Shown: positions 35,863 through 44,997 of the stretch, one piece after another
How positions within the stretch are numbered: position 1 is the first letter of the stretch
Layout of the letters: each line of letters begins with the position of its first letter
From: Hyphococcus sp.
Lineage (GTDB): Bacteria; Pseudomonadota; Alphaproteobacteria; Caulobacterales; Parvularculaceae
DNA: 64,000 nucleotides
Reading direction: 5' to 3'
NCBI GenBank assembly: GCA_013002535.1
Contig: JABDJK010000074.1
Location: 1-64,000 of the forward strand
Translations under genes and position numbers: made by a program
The notes under the pieces: generated by a model
Told to the model about the DNA's origin: nothing
The model's database searches: none
Seen by the model: the letters and a program-made list of their open reading frames with translations, nothing else

Positions 35863-35887
35863 CGCCTCAATCTGAGGCGTCTTTTTT
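35863..35887 (+). terminator. Intrinsic terminator after the indolepyruvate oxidoreductase gene
   Basis: CGCCTCA, loop ATC, TGAGGCG (7-bp perfect stem) followed by TCTTTTTT. It starts 17 bases after the stop codon. Confidence 0.88.
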
Positions 35888-35947
35888 GGCTACTGAAAAA
35901 TGGCGGAAAAGCCTCGAATAATGGAAACGGGGATCAGGCCTGCGTAT

Positions 35948-35979
35948 ATCCTTCTGGGCTCGCGCGTCACGATGAGGAT
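35948..35979. repeat. Dispersed repeat, ATCCTTC...GATGAGGAT type
   Basis: ATCCTTCTGGGCTCGCG followed by CACGATGAGGAT, a shortened relative of the elements at 262-309 and 4355-4457. It adjoins a tRNA-arm-like sequence at 35996-36019. Confidence 0.45.
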
Positions 35980-35995
35980 CGTAATAACGTGATAA

Positions 35996-36019
35996 AGTTG
36001 CTCTACCAATTGAGCAACT
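35996..36019 (-). other. tRNA D-arm-like remnant
   Basis: The minus strand reads AGTTGCTCAATTGGTAGAGCAACT; its central 16 bases (36000-36015) are an exact classical tRNA D-arm with the conserved A14, G18-G19 and A21. No acceptor stem, anticodon arm or T-arm matches around it, so this is a fragment or a chance hairpin (8-bp perfect stem), not a functional tRNA. Such leftovers can mark former integration or rearrangement points. The gap 35888-36075 has no gene. Confidence 0.45.
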
Positions 36020-36075
36020 CTAAGTACCTATGATGCGTAATATCCTCGCATCAATGTTCATTACCGGAGATACCC

Positions 36076-36768
36076 ATGTTCAGCCGCGACGACATTCAAT
36101 ACGAAGCGATCCCCCTTCCCCATCGGGCGAACATGACCGATGGGGAAATGCTCAAAGCGGCAAAAAGTTTTTTTGAGCGCATGAAAAAACGCCATTCCGT
36201 GCGCGATTTTTCTGACCAGCCCGTGCCGCGCGAAGTCATAGAGGAATGCGTGCGCACAGCGGGACGCGCACCGAGCGGCGCAAACCATCAGCCCTGGCAT
36301 TTTGCAGCAATCTCCGACCCCGAGATGAAACATGAAATTCGCCTAGCCGCCGAGGCTGAAGAAAAAGAGTTCTACGCCGGCGGCGCCAGCGACGAGTGGT
36401 TAAAAGCGCTGGAACCCATCGGCACAGACGAACAAAAACCGCATCTAGATATCGCGCCATGGCTTATTGTTGTGTTTTCCCAGCGCTGGGGCGAATTCGA
36501 TAACGGCGTCAGATTTAAAAATTACTACGTGCCGGAAAGCGTCGGCATTGCCACAGGGTTTTTAATAGCAGCGCTGCATCACGCCGGACTCGTGACGCTG
36601 ACTCACACGCCGAACCCAATGCGATTTTTGAACGGCCTCATCGGTCGTCCGGAATCTGAAAAACCGATCATGATTATTGCCGTCGGTCACCCGGCGGCTG
36701 ACGCCACCATCCCGCAAGTCTCGACAATCAAAAAGCCGCTCGATCAGATTTTGTCGGTAAAGGAATAA
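36076..36768 (+). CDS. Nitroreductase-fold flavoprotein, iodotyrosine-deiodinase-like
   Basis: A 230-residue FMN protein of the nitroreductase superfamily. Segments match the IYD subgroup rather than classical nitroreductases: RHSVRDFSDQPVPREVIEECVRTAGRAPSGANHQPWHF, WLKALEPIGTDEQKPHLDIAPWLIVVF, NYYVPESVGIATGFLIAALHHAGL and LTHTPNPMRFLNGLIGRPESEKP. (Only short parts are quoted elsewhere as evidence.) IYD homologues reductively dehalogenate halotyrosines; bacterial roles are little known. ATG 36076 is close after GGAGATACCC. It is a single gene in a repeat-rich gap. Confidence 0.88.
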   Translation: MFSRDDIQYEAIPLPHRANMTDGEMLKAAKSFFERMKKRHSVRDFSDQPVPREVIEECVRTAGRAPSGANHQPWHFAAISDPEMKHEIRLAAEAEEKEFYAGGASDEWLKALEPIGTDEQKPHLDIAPWLIVVFSQRWGEFDNGVRFKNYYVPESVGIATGFLIAALHHAGLVTLTHTPNPMRFLNGLIGRPESEKPIMIIAVGHPAADATIPQVSTIKKPLDQILSVKE

Positions 36769-36780
36769 AACATATTGATC

Positions 36781-36885
36781 GTCATTCCGGGCGCGTCGCA
36801 GCATTTTATATGATGCCGCGCCCGCGCGCGAAGGCGCGCAGATTATTTTTAGATCGCATTCGCGATCGAGCCGAAATCCAGGGAC
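36781..36885. repeat. Palindromic intergenic repeat, long form
   Basis: GTCATTCCGGGCGCG at one end and GAAATCCAGGGAC at the other, with an inner CGCGCGCGAAGGCGCGC core and ATCGCATTCGCGATCG. The same inner core and the ATTCC/GGAATCC-like ends occur at 63202-63275, so these are two copies of one element. It follows the nitroreductase gene and may end transcription from it. The interval 36769-36987 has no other feature. Confidence 0.6.
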
Positions 36886-36987
36886 TAATAATTCCACCGC
36901 CCCAAAATTTACATTGAACACCATGGATGCCGGATCTGCATTGCATTTCTATCGTGCTGCAAAGCGTCCGGCATGTCGCCAGTTTAG

Positions 36988-38109
36988 TTACAACAACAAC
37001 TCTGCCAATCTCGCCCGCTGCCACGCAGCGTCGCCAAATTGCGAGGCATGCCAAATCGCGCGGCGGCGATGAAGCTGCGCGTCGCAATCGTAAGTAAAAC
37101 CAAACCCGCCGTGAAACTGAATCGAGCGATCGGCTGCAAATGAATACGCCTTCACCGCTTGTTCCTTCGCCATGCGCACCGCGATTTCGCCGGCGCCCTG
37201 TTCGTTAAAACAATAAGCGGCGGAATAAAGATGCGAGCGCGCCTGTTCGTAACCGACAAAAGCGTCAACGGTCGGATGTTTCAACGCCTGATAGGAACCG
37301 ATCAGCTTGCCGAATTGCTTGCGCGTTTTCAGATATTCAATTGTGTAGTCGATCACCGCCTGGCAACCGCCGATCATTTCCGCGGACGCCAGGAGGTTTG
37401 CAGTCAGGTCAATGTGTTTGAGCGCAGCGCCCGTTTTGCCGCGATCCATGATTGTGTCGCTGGAAATAGTAACGCCGTCGAGGCTTAACTCGTAGGATCG
37501 CTTGGTTTCATCGATAATCTTTTCGCGGCGCAAGGCGCCGTCCGGCAATTGATCGCGCTCAATGATAGCGAGCGCCGGTGCGCCATCAATCAAAACCGAA
37601 ACGATAATCCAATTGGCCGCCGCAGCATCTTGTACGAAAAGTTTTTTGCCAGAAAGCTTGTATCGGTCACCGTAGCTGGTTGCCGTCGCAGCGATATTTT
37701 CCAGCGTCCAGTCATTGTTCGTTTCCGCGAGCGCCAGCGTTGTGACGGCGCCCTCAGCGAGTTTCGGCAGGATCGTGTTTTTTTGCTCTTCCGAACCGCC
37801 AGCGATGATCGCCTGCGCCGCTAGCGTTGTTACGTAGAACGGGCTCGCCACGAAATTCCGTCCCAACTGTTCCATTACTGGCGCAACTTCCGTGAGGCCA
37901 AGTCCAACGCCGCCAAATTCTTCCGGAATGGCGATGCCCAGCCAGCCCAACTCCACGATCTCGCGCCACAGCGCTTCGTCGTACCCGGCGCCATCATCAA
38001 GTAACTTACGCGCTTTTTCCGTCGATCCCTTTTTACGGCAAAAAATTGTTGCGACTTCGAGCAAGTCCGCTTGCTCCTCTGTCAGTCCGATGCGGCCCAG
38101 GTTTTCCAT
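36988..38109 (-). CDS. Acyl-CoA dehydrogenase, smaller partner subunit type
   Basis: A 373-residue acyl-CoA dehydrogenase-fold protein. It has the FAD/substrate core but its C-terminal end (IQFHGGFGFTYDCDAQLHRRRA, then WHASQFGDAAW) is typical of the partner subunit of heteromeric alpha2-beta2 ACADs of sterol and long-chain side-chain degradation. The catalytic base region differs from the sibling at 38119-39324. It is probably co-transcribed with it, ten bases apart. It oxidises an unusual acyl-CoA, possibly branched or steroid-derived; the substrate is open. Confidence 0.88.
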   Translation of the reverse strand: MENLGRIGLTEEQADLLEVATIFCRKKGSTEKARKLLDDGAGYDEALWREIVELGWLGIAIPEEFGGVGLGLTEVAPVMEQLGRNFVASPFYVTTLAAQAIIAGGSEEQKNTILPKLAEGAVTTLALAETNNDWTLENIAATATSYGDRYKLSGKKLFVQDAAAANWIIVSVLIDGAPALAIIERDQLPDGALRREKIIDETKRSYELSLDGVTISSDTIMDRGKTGAALKHIDLTANLLASAEMIGGCQAVIDYTIEYLKTRKQFGKLIGSYQALKHPTVDAFVGYEQARSHLYSAAYCFNEQGAGEIAVRMAKEQAVKAYSFAADRSIQFHGGFGFTYDCDAQLHRRRAIWHASQFGDAAWQRARLAELLL

Positions 38110-38118
38110 AGTGCTTAA

Positions 38119-39324
38119 TTACTTCGGCAGTCCGAGGACGTGCTCGGCAATAATATTGTGTTGAATTTCCGAGGTGCCGCCGCCGATGGTTGCGGAAAAG
38201 GCATTGAGATACCCCCGCGCCCATAACCCATCATCGACGGCGTTTTCGTCGCCTACGAAATAGGCGCCGGCGGGGCCGGTCAGGGTGATCGCAAATTCAT
38301 TAAGCCGCCGCGCCAATTCCGTGAATTGCAATTTGCTGGAAAGCGGCAACGCCATGGGCCGTTCCTGGTTTAAAGCGGTTACAGATTTTCGCTGGTTGTT
38401 AAGCTGCAAACTTTGCGCCTCAATAATAAACTCAACCAACCGATCGCGGATGACCGGATCGTCCAACGCCGGAGCGCCGCCGCGCACCGCGCGTTTCGCG
38501 AGATCGAGAATTTGAAACGCGTTGAATTCTTTCATCACATACCCGCCGGCCTGGCCGACGCGGGCGCCGCGTTCATACTCCAGCGTGCGCATGGCGATGA
38601 GCCAGCCTTGTCCCTCCTCGCCCATGAGGCAGGACGCCGGAATGCGCGCATCGGTAAAAAATGTCTGCGTGAAACCGTATTCGCCTGTCAGTTTTCTAAT
38701 TGGTTGCGTTTCGACGCCTGAGACCGTCATCGGCGCCAGAAAAAACGAGAGCCCCGCATATTTGTTGGGCGCGTCCGGGTTGGTGCGGGCCAAAAGTATC
38801 ATATATTTCGCGTAGTTTCCCTGCGTCGTCCAGATTTTCGAACCGTTGAGGACATATTCATCGCCGTCACGGACAGCTTTCAGCTGCGCATTGCCGAGGT
38901 CCGATCCATTTTCCGGTTCGGAAAACCCCTGGCACCAGATATCCTCCGCTGACAAAATATTCTTGATATATCTCTGCTTGTCTTCTTCTTTGCCAGTGTC
39001 GAGCAGCAAAGGCCCCGTCCAGTTGAGCCCGATGGCGTTCAGCATAATCGGGCAATCGTGTTTGCGCATGGCTTTTGTTGCGGCGTCCTGAAACGCTTGT
39101 GGCTTGCCGCCGCCGCCATACTGTGTTGGCCACGCGGCGCCTAGATAACCGGCCTCATAGACCTTGCGCTGCCAGTCGCGCAGGAATTCAAACAGCGCGT
39201 CAGTCCCGACTTCCATAAAAGTCAACGGCAACATGAAACCGGGATCGGCGGGCTTGTTATCTGCAAACCAGGCGTCGGCGTCCGCAGCGAATTCTTTCAG
39301 TTCTTTTTCGTTGATGTCGGCCAT
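38119..39324 (-). CDS. Acyl-CoA dehydrogenase, larger subunit type
   Basis: A 401-residue acyl-CoA dehydrogenase (FadE family). Visible are AWPTQYGGGG, CQGFSEPENGSDLGNAQ, GSKIWTTQGNYAKYMILLARTN, and the C-terminal FSATIGGGTSEIQHNIIAEHVLGLPK block. The start at 39324 (TAATG, overlapping the SDR stop) is used instead of a longer frame inside that gene. With its smaller neighbour it would form a two-subunit enzyme for a bulky acyl-CoA. Confidence 0.92.
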   Translation of the reverse strand: MADINEKELKEFAADADAWFADNKPADPGFMLPLTFMEVGTDALFEFLRDWQRKVYEAGYLGAAWPTQYGGGGKPQAFQDAATKAMRKHDCPIMLNAIGLNWTGPLLLDTGKEEDKQRYIKNILSAEDIWCQGFSEPENGSDLGNAQLKAVRDGDEYVLNGSKIWTTQGNYAKYMILLARTNPDAPNKYAGLSFFLAPMTVSGVETQPIRKLTGEYGFTQTFFTDARIPASCLMGEEGQGWLIAMRTLEYERGARVGQAGGYVMKEFNAFQILDLAKRAVRGGAPALDDPVIRDRLVEFIIEAQSLQLNNQRKSVTALNQERPMALPLSSKLQFTELARRLNEFAITLTGPAGAYFVGDENAVDDGLWARGYLNAFSATIGGGTSEIQHNIIAEHVLGLPK

Positions 39325-40229
39325 TACTTCCCTTGCGCCTTCGCCATGAAGTTTGACATCGGGCCGGACGAATTCTCGTAATAGTTGACGTCGCTCTTGT
39401 CGGAGATCTTCGCCCAATGGGCGGCGATCTTTTCCGGCGTTTGTTTATCCGGCGGCAAGAACACGCCGGACGTCTCAACAATATGCGCCGCCGCATAACC
39501 TCCCCCAGCGCAGGATATGATCTGCCGCGAGGGTGCATCATCCGAAACGAGGAATATCGCGGCGGCAGTGATCGCTTCCGGCGTCCACATTTTCAATATT
39601 TCTTCCGGGATGCCGAGGTCCTCGGTCATGCGCGTACGCGCCGATGGCGAGACCAGATTAATGCGGATATTGTATTTGGCGCCTTCTAAATGAAGCGCGT
39701 TCATAAGACCAATCATACCAGCTTTGGCGGCGCCGTAATTCGCCTGCCCGAAGATGCCGTGGAGACCTGACGGCGATGACGTAAACATGACGCGGCCATA
39801 GCTCTGATCCCGCATAATCGGCCAAACGGCGTGGGTGCAGATCGCCGAACCGACAAGGTGTACTTCCAGAACTGCGCGGAAGTCCTTGATCTCCATCTTA
39901 TGAAAAGTCTTGTCACGCAGGATCCCGGTATTGTTGATGAGGATATCAACGCGGCCCCACTTTTCCATGGCGGCGTCCACCATGGCTTGCACCTGCGCGT
40001 CATCGGCGACATTAGCGCCGTCGGCTATCGCCTCACCGCCCGACGCATTGATGTGATTGACGACTTCTTCGGCCGCGGAGATTGACCCGCCGGTGCCGTC
40101 CCGCGCGCCGCCTAAATCATTGACGACAACTTTTGCGCCGCGTTTGGCAAGCTCCAGCGCATGCGAGCGCCCAAGGCCGTTGCCGGCGCCAGTGACAATG
40201 GCGACGCGGTCTTTGAATTCAATCGTCAT
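39324..40229 (-). CDS. Short-chain dehydrogenase/reductase (MFE-2/17beta-HSD4-like)
   Basis: A 301-residue NAD(P)-dependent SDR. Cofactor loop VTGAGNGLGR (12-21), NNTG (99-102), catalytic Ser151/152, Tyr165 and Lys169 in the YGAAK motif. The C-terminal tail is longer than in simple SDRs and has the form of the hydroxyacyl-CoA dehydrogenase half of peroxisomal MFE-2. It likely catalyses the 3-hydroxyacyl-CoA oxidation step in this beta-oxidation operon. Confidence 0.92.
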   Translation of the reverse strand: MTIEFKDRVAIVTGAGNGLGRSHALELAKRGAKVVVNDLGGARDGTGGSISAAEEVVNHINASGGEAIADGANVADDAQVQAMVDAAMEKWGRVDILINNTGILRDKTFHKMEIKDFRAVLEVHLVGSAICTHAVWPIMRDQSYGRVMFTSSPSGLHGIFGQANYGAAKAGMIGLMNALHLEGAKYNIRINLVSPSARTRMTEDLGIPEEILKMWTPEAITAAAIFLVSDDAPSRQIISCAGGGYAAAHIVETSGVFLPPDKQTPEKIAAHWAKISDKSDVNYYENSSGPMSNFMAKAQGK

Positions 40230-41426
40230 TTACGCAACCTCAAACAAACCGGCTGCGCCCTGGCCGCCGCCGACGCACATGGTGCAGACGACATATTTCG
40301 CGTTCCGGCGTTTGCCTTCGATCAACGCGTGGCCGACCATGCGTGCGCCAGACATGCCGTAAGGATGGCCTATGGAGATCGCGCCGCCATTGACGTTCAG
40401 TAAGTCATTTGGAATGCCGAGCTTGTCGCGGCAGTAAAGCACTTGCACTGCGAACGCCTCGTTCAATTCCCATAAGCCGATGTCAGCCATACGAAGACCG
40501 TTCTTTTCGAGTAGCCTCGGCACAGCGAAGACAGGACCGATCCCCATCTCATCCGGATTGGTGCCGGCGACCGCCATGCCGCGATAAATACCGAGGGGCG
40601 TTACCCCGCGTTTTTCCGCCTCGCGCCGTTCCATGACGACCGCTGCAGAGGCGCCGTCTGACAATTGCGATGCGTTGCCGGCAGTGATGAACTTGCCTTC
40701 CTTGACGACCGCGCCGCCCTTCCAAACCGGCTGCAATCCGGAGAGGCCCTCAAGCGTAGTGCCCGGACGATTGCCCTCGTCTTTTTCCAGTTTGGTTTCA
40801 ACATCGGAGACATTGCCTGTGTCTTTGTCTTTGAACTTCATGACCGACGCCATCGGAACAATCTCGTCGTCGAATTTTCCCGCTTCCTGCGCGGCGTGTG
40901 TGCGTTGTTGTGATTGCAGCGCGTATTCGTCCTGAACTTCGCGAGAAATGCTGTATCTTTCGGCGACAACCTCCGCCGTCTCGATCATCTGCATATATGT
41001 CGCGGGAATATTTTGCATGAGCCACGGGTCGGGGCGCACAAACATGTCATTCGTCTGGTTCATGGAGATCGATTCAACACCGCCGCCGACCGCGACGGTC
41101 ATGTTATCGCTGATCACTTGCTTCGCCGCCGTCGCAATCGCCATCATGCCGGATGCGCATTGCCGGTCGACGGACATGCCGGGCACGGTGTCGGGCACGC
41201 CGGCGCGCAACAGCGCCTGTCGCGCGACATTCTGAAACGCCGTTCCTTGCTGTAAGGCTGCACCCATGACGACGTCCTCGACTTCGCCGGCGTCAACGCC
41301 AGCGCGCTCAATTGCACTTTTGATGGCGTGGCCGCCGAGCGCCTGCGCCGTCGTGTCGTTAAAGGCGCCGCGATAGGCTTTGCCGATGGGCGTCCTGGCG
41401 GTCGATACGATTACGGCTTCTCTCAT
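40230..41426 (-). CDS. Acetyl-CoA acyltransferase (thiolase)
   Basis: A 398-residue thiolase. Active-site Cys90 (DRQCASGMM), the C-terminal [11 protein letters not shown] histidine motif and the [13 protein letters not shown] cysteine motif are all present. It opens the leftward beta-oxidation operon and abuts the SDR gene with no gap. It cleaves the 3-oxoacyl-CoA; chain-length preference is not readable. Divergent GH13 starts 111 bases away, leaving the operon promoter in 41427-41536. Confidence 0.95.
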   Translation of the reverse strand: MREAVIVSTARTPIGKAYRGAFNDTTAQALGGHAIKSAIERAGVDAGEVEDVVMGAALQQGTAFQNVARQALLRAGVPDTVPGMSVDRQCASGMMAIATAAKQVISDNMTVAVGGGVESISMNQTNDMFVRPDPWLMQNIPATYMQMIETAEVVAERYSISREVQDEYALQSQQRTHAAQEAGKFDDEIVPMASVMKFKDKDTGNVSDVETKLEKDEGNRPGTTLEGLSGLQPVWKGGAVVKEGKFITAGNASQLSDGASAAVVMERREAEKRGVTPLGIYRGMAVAGTNPDEMGIGPVFAVPRLLEKNGLRMADIGLWELNEAFAVQVLYCRDKLGIPNDLLNVNGGAISIGHPYGMSGARMVGHALIEGKRRNAKYVVCTMCVGGGQGAAGLFEVA

Positions 41427-41536
41427 GGCGACAGTCCTTTCGATTTCAATCGGTTCGGCATCCTTTTAGACTAGTAACGGGCGACGCCGCAAAATAGAAA
41501 AGCAGTCGAAAGGGTATTCAGCGAGATGACGCATCA

Positions 41537-43120
41537 ATGACAGCGACCCAGGAACCATGGTGGAAAGGCGCGGTCATTTATCAGATTTATCCGCGCAGTT
41601 TTATGGATTCCACTGGCAACGGCGTCGGCGACCTCCCCGGCATTACGGGAAAACTCGATTATGTCGCCAGCCTCGGTATCGACGCGATCTGGCTATCGCC
41701 ATTTTTTACGTCCCCCATGCGCGACTTTGGATATGACGTTTCAAATTATTGTGACGTTGATCGGGTGTTTGGGACATTGGCGAATTTTGATGCGCTCGTC
41801 GCGAAAGCTCACGCGCTCGGTCTTAAAGTCATCATCGATCAGGTCTATTCCCACACATCAGATGAACATGAATGGTTTGGGGCCAGCCGCGCGGATGCAA
41901 CCAACGACAAAGCGGATTGGTATGTCTGGGCCGATGCCAAACCGGACGGGTCGCCGCCCAACAATTGGCAATCGGTGTTCAGCGGCCCTGCATGGGAATG
42001 GGACGCGCGCCGGGGACAATATTATTTACATAATTTCTTGCCGTCGCAGCCTGATTTGAATTTGCACAACCCCGCGGTGCAAGACGCGTTGGTGAACGTT
42101 GCAAAATTTTGGTTAGAACGAGGCGTTGACGGGTTTCGCCTCGATGCGATCAACTTCGCCATGCATGACGTGCAATTGCGGGACAATCCGCCAGCACAGA
42201 ACAAAAACGCCAAACGCCCGTTTGATTTTCAGGAGCATAAATACAATCAGTCCCACGCCGATATTCCGAAGTTTCTGGAGCGAATATCGAAAACGGCATC
42301 GGCTTACGGCGACATTTTTACTGTCGCCGAAGTGGTTGGCGCTGACCCTGTGGACGAGATGAAATCGTTCACCAGCAAGGGGCGGTTATCGTCTGCCTAC
42401 AATTTTGACTTTTTATATGCGCCGGAAATAGACGCTGAATTGGTCAGACGGGCGCTGGCGCCGTGGGGCTCAAACGATGATGCGGGTTGGCCGGCATGGG
42501 CGTTTTCCAATCACGATGCGCCGCGCCATGTTTCGCGCTGGCGCGCGGACGGCTCGCCGCGCGCCGCGAAACTCTATGCTATGTTGCTTCTCGCCCTGCG
42601 CGGTAATGCGTTCGTGTTTCAGGGCGAAGAACTTGGACTGCCGCAAGCAGATATTCCCTTTGAATTGCTGCAGGACCCGGAAGCCATTGCAAATTGGCCC
42701 GAGATTCTTGGCCGCGACGGCGCCCGCACGCCAATGTCGTGGCGAGGCAATGGACCGAATGCGGGCTTTTCAAGCGGCGATCCATGGCTTCCGATTGATG
42801 CGAACCACCTCCCGCTTGCAGTCGACGGTCAGGAATGCGATCCATCATCGACGTTACATTTCATCCGGGAATTGATCGCGTTCCGAAAATCCTGCCCTGC
42901 TCTCCAAACTGGCGACATGGAATTGGTCGACACCAGCGATGACAGTCTCGCGTTTTATCGCGGCGACAAAGACGCGCTTTGCGTTTTCAATCTCGGTTCA
43001 GAAATATCGAAATGGGCGCCGGACGCTGGCGAATTCAAGATCGCCATCAGCATTGGCGTCGCCGGCAGCGCGCTCCCGAATTCGTTAGAGCCAATGTCAG
43101 GCTACATCGCTATACGGTAG
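41537..43120 (+). CDS. Glycoside hydrolase family 13 alpha-glucosidase
   Basis: A 527-residue cytoplasmic GH13 enzyme (oligo-1,6-/alpha-glucosidase type). Catalytic nucleophile Asp203 (GFRLDAIN), acid/base Glu265 (TVAEVVG) and transition-state Asp327 in FSNHDAPR; the opening WWKGAVIYQIYPRSF is typical. No signal peptide is visible. It cleaves terminal alpha-glucosidic bonds of maltose-like sugars. Its neighbours are acyl-CoA genes, so it looks like an independent gene set between two operons. Confidence 0.92.
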   Translation: MTATQEPWWKGAVIYQIYPRSFMDSTGNGVGDLPGITGKLDYVASLGIDAIWLSPFFTSPMRDFGYDVSNYCDVDRVFGTLANFDALVAKAHALGLKVIIDQVYSHTSDEHEWFGASRADATNDKADWYVWADAKPDGSPPNNWQSVFSGPAWEWDARRGQYYLHNFLPSQPDLNLHNPAVQDALVNVAKFWLERGVDGFRLDAINFAMHDVQLRDNPPAQNKNAKRPFDFQEHKYNQSHADIPKFLERISKTASAYGDIFTVAEVVGADPVDEMKSFTSKGRLSSAYNFDFLYAPEIDAELVRRALAPWGSNDDAGWPAWAFSNHDAPRHVSRWRADGSPRAAKLYAMLLLALRGNAFVFQGEELGLPQADIPFELLQDPEAIANWPEILGRDGARTPMSWRGNGPNAGFSSGDPWLPIDANHLPLAVDGQECDPSSTLHFIRELIAFRKSCPALQTGDMELVDTSDDSLAFYRGDKDALCVFNLGSEISKWAPDAGEFKIAISIGVAGSALPNSLEPMSGYIAIR

Positions 43121-43188
43121 CGCTCAGATGACGCGATACTGCGATTAAGGCTGGAAAGTCTTATCGGCTTGAAATAAGTCTGCTTTCT

Positions 43189-44997
43189 GTGACCGACGCA
43201 AAAAACAAAGTTGTAAAAATAGGCGGCGCAAGCGGCTATTGGGGCGAGAGCGCCATGGCGACGCCGCAACTCCTCGCCGCGGGCGGCCTTGACTACATCG
43301 TCTATGATTATCTCGCCGAGATCACCATGTCGGTCATGGCGCGGGCGAAAGCGAAGGATCCGAACGCCGGATTTGCAACCGACTTTATTACAGCAGTTTT
43401 GCAACCGAACTTGTCTGCGATTGCCGACGGCGGCGTCAAAATTATTTCCAATGCCGGCGGTATCAATCCTGAGGCTTGCGCCAACGCTACACGCAACGCC
43501 GTCGCCGCTGCGGGTCTAGATCTAAAAGTCGCGATTATCACAGGTGATGATTTGATGGCGCGCAAGGACGAAGTGGCGAGCGAAGCGCCCAAAGAAATGT
43601 TCACCGGCAGCGAATTTCCTGCGGCGGAAAAAATTGCATCCATCAACGCTTATATCGGCGCCTTTCCCATCGCTGAAGCATTGGCGCAGGGCGCCGACAT
43701 TGTCATCACCGGACGCTGTGTCGATTCCGCAGTGACGCTTGGCGCACTCATTCATGAATTTGGATGGCGTACAGACGATTGGGACTTGCTGGCGTCCGGC
43801 TCTCTCGCCGGGCACATTTTGGAATGCGGGCCGCAAGCGACCGGCGGCAACTTTACAGACTGGGAAGATGCTGCCGACATTACCAATATCGGTTATCCGA
43901 TCGCCGAAATACGCGCGGACGGATCATTTTTGATTACCAAGCCAGAGGGAACCGGCGGGGTCGTCAATATCGGGACGGTCGCCGAACAAATGCTCTACGA
44001 AATTGGCGACCCGCAAGCCTATATTTTGCCGGACGTCATCTGCGATTTTTCAGGCATTGAAATCGCAGCGGCTGGTAAAAATCGCGTTGGCGTTTCTCCG
44101 GCGAAGGGACGCCCTGCGCCCGATACGTACAAAACCAGCCTCACCTGGCAGGACGGGTTTCGCAGCGGTCTGACGCTGTCGTTCTACGGGTTCGACGCTG
44201 GAAAAAAGGCAAAAAAAGCCGCCGACGCAATTTTCGACCGCGCACGAAACACGTTTCGCAAATTTAACGCCGGTGACTTCACTGAGACAAGCGTCGAGAT
44301 ATTGGGCGCCGAAAGTCAGTATGGTGATTATGGCGAAGCCGACGGCGCTCGCGAGACGGTGCTAAAACTCGCGGCCAAGCACCCCGACATGATGGGCGCT
44401 GGAATTTTGTTAAAAGAAGCGGCGGGCATGGGGCTCGCTGCGCCGCCGGGTCTTTCGAATTTTGCTGGCGGCCGACCAAAACCCTCGCCAGTCGTGCGCT
44501 TGTTTTCCTATCTGACGCCGAAGGACAAAATTGATATCTCCATCGACGTAGAAGGAACGAAAATCGGCTTCAAGGACACCGCCGGCGCGGCATTCGATGC
44601 CGGCGACATTGAGCGGCCCGCCCCGCCGTTGGCTGGCGGCGACGCAAAAGTTGATGTGCCGCTGATCAAGCTGGCCTGGGGGCGTTCGGGCGATAAGGGC
44701 GATAAAGCCAATGTCGGGATCATCGCACGCAGGCCCGAATTTTTGCCGTATATCTGGGCGGCGCTGGATGAGATTACAGTCGCCAAACGCTTCGCACATT
44801 TTATTGAGGGCGGCGCAGAACAAGTTGAACGATTTTACTTGCCGGGGCCGAACGCCATCAATTTTCTGATTGACCGCGTTCTCGGCGGCGGGGGCGTTGC
44901 GTCCATCCGCAATGACCCGCAAGGCAAAGGATACGCGCAAATTCTTCTAGCGTGCCCCATTCCTGTTTCATCCGAAATTGCAAAGGCGGTTTCATGA
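43189..44997 (+). CDS. AtuA-family protein (acyclic terpene utilisation, DUF1446)
   Basis: A 602-residue AtuA-type protein: KIGGASGYWGESAMATPQLL at the start, IISNAGGINPEACA, ITGRCVDSAVTLGALIHEFGW and, in a C-terminal extension, LAWGRSGDKGDKANVGIIARRPEFLP, which marks the AtuA/DUF1446 family. Its biochemical role is not established; it always sits in geranyl-CoA/isohexenylglutaconyl-CoA-type carboxylation operons. GTG 43189 is used. The stop overlaps the next gene by ATGA. Confidence 0.85.
   Translation: MTDAKNKVVKIGGASGYWGESAMATPQLLAAGGLDYIVYDYLAEITMSVMARAKAKDPNAGFATDFITAVLQPNLSAIADGGVKIISNAGGINPEACANATRNAVAAAGLDLKVAIITGDDLMARKDEVASEAPKEMFTGSEFPAAEKIASINAYIGAFPIAEALAQGADIVITGRCVDSAVTLGALIHEFGWRTDDWDLLASGSLAGHILECGPQATGGNFTDWEDAADITNIGYPIAEIRADGSFLITKPEGTGGVVNIGTVAEQMLYEIGDPQAYILPDVICDFSGIEIAAAGKNRVGVSPAKGRPAPDTYKTSLTWQDGFRSGLTLSFYGFDAGKKAKKAADAIFDRARNTFRKFNAGDFTETSVEILGAESQYGDYGEADGARETVLKLAAKHPDMMGAGILLKEAAGMGLAAPPGLSNFAGGRPKPSPVVRLFSYLTPKDKIDISIDVEGTKIGFKDTAGAAFDAGDIERPAPPLAGGDAKVDVPLIKLAWGRSGDKGDKANVGIIARRPEFLPYIWAALDEITVAKRFAHFIEGGAEQVERFYLPGPNAINFLIDRVLGGGGVASIRNDPQGKGYAQILLACPIPVSSEIAKAVS

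Noticed and set aside
35996..36019. Functional tRNA gene
   Set aside because: Only the D-arm matches; acceptor, anticodon and T-arms are absent.
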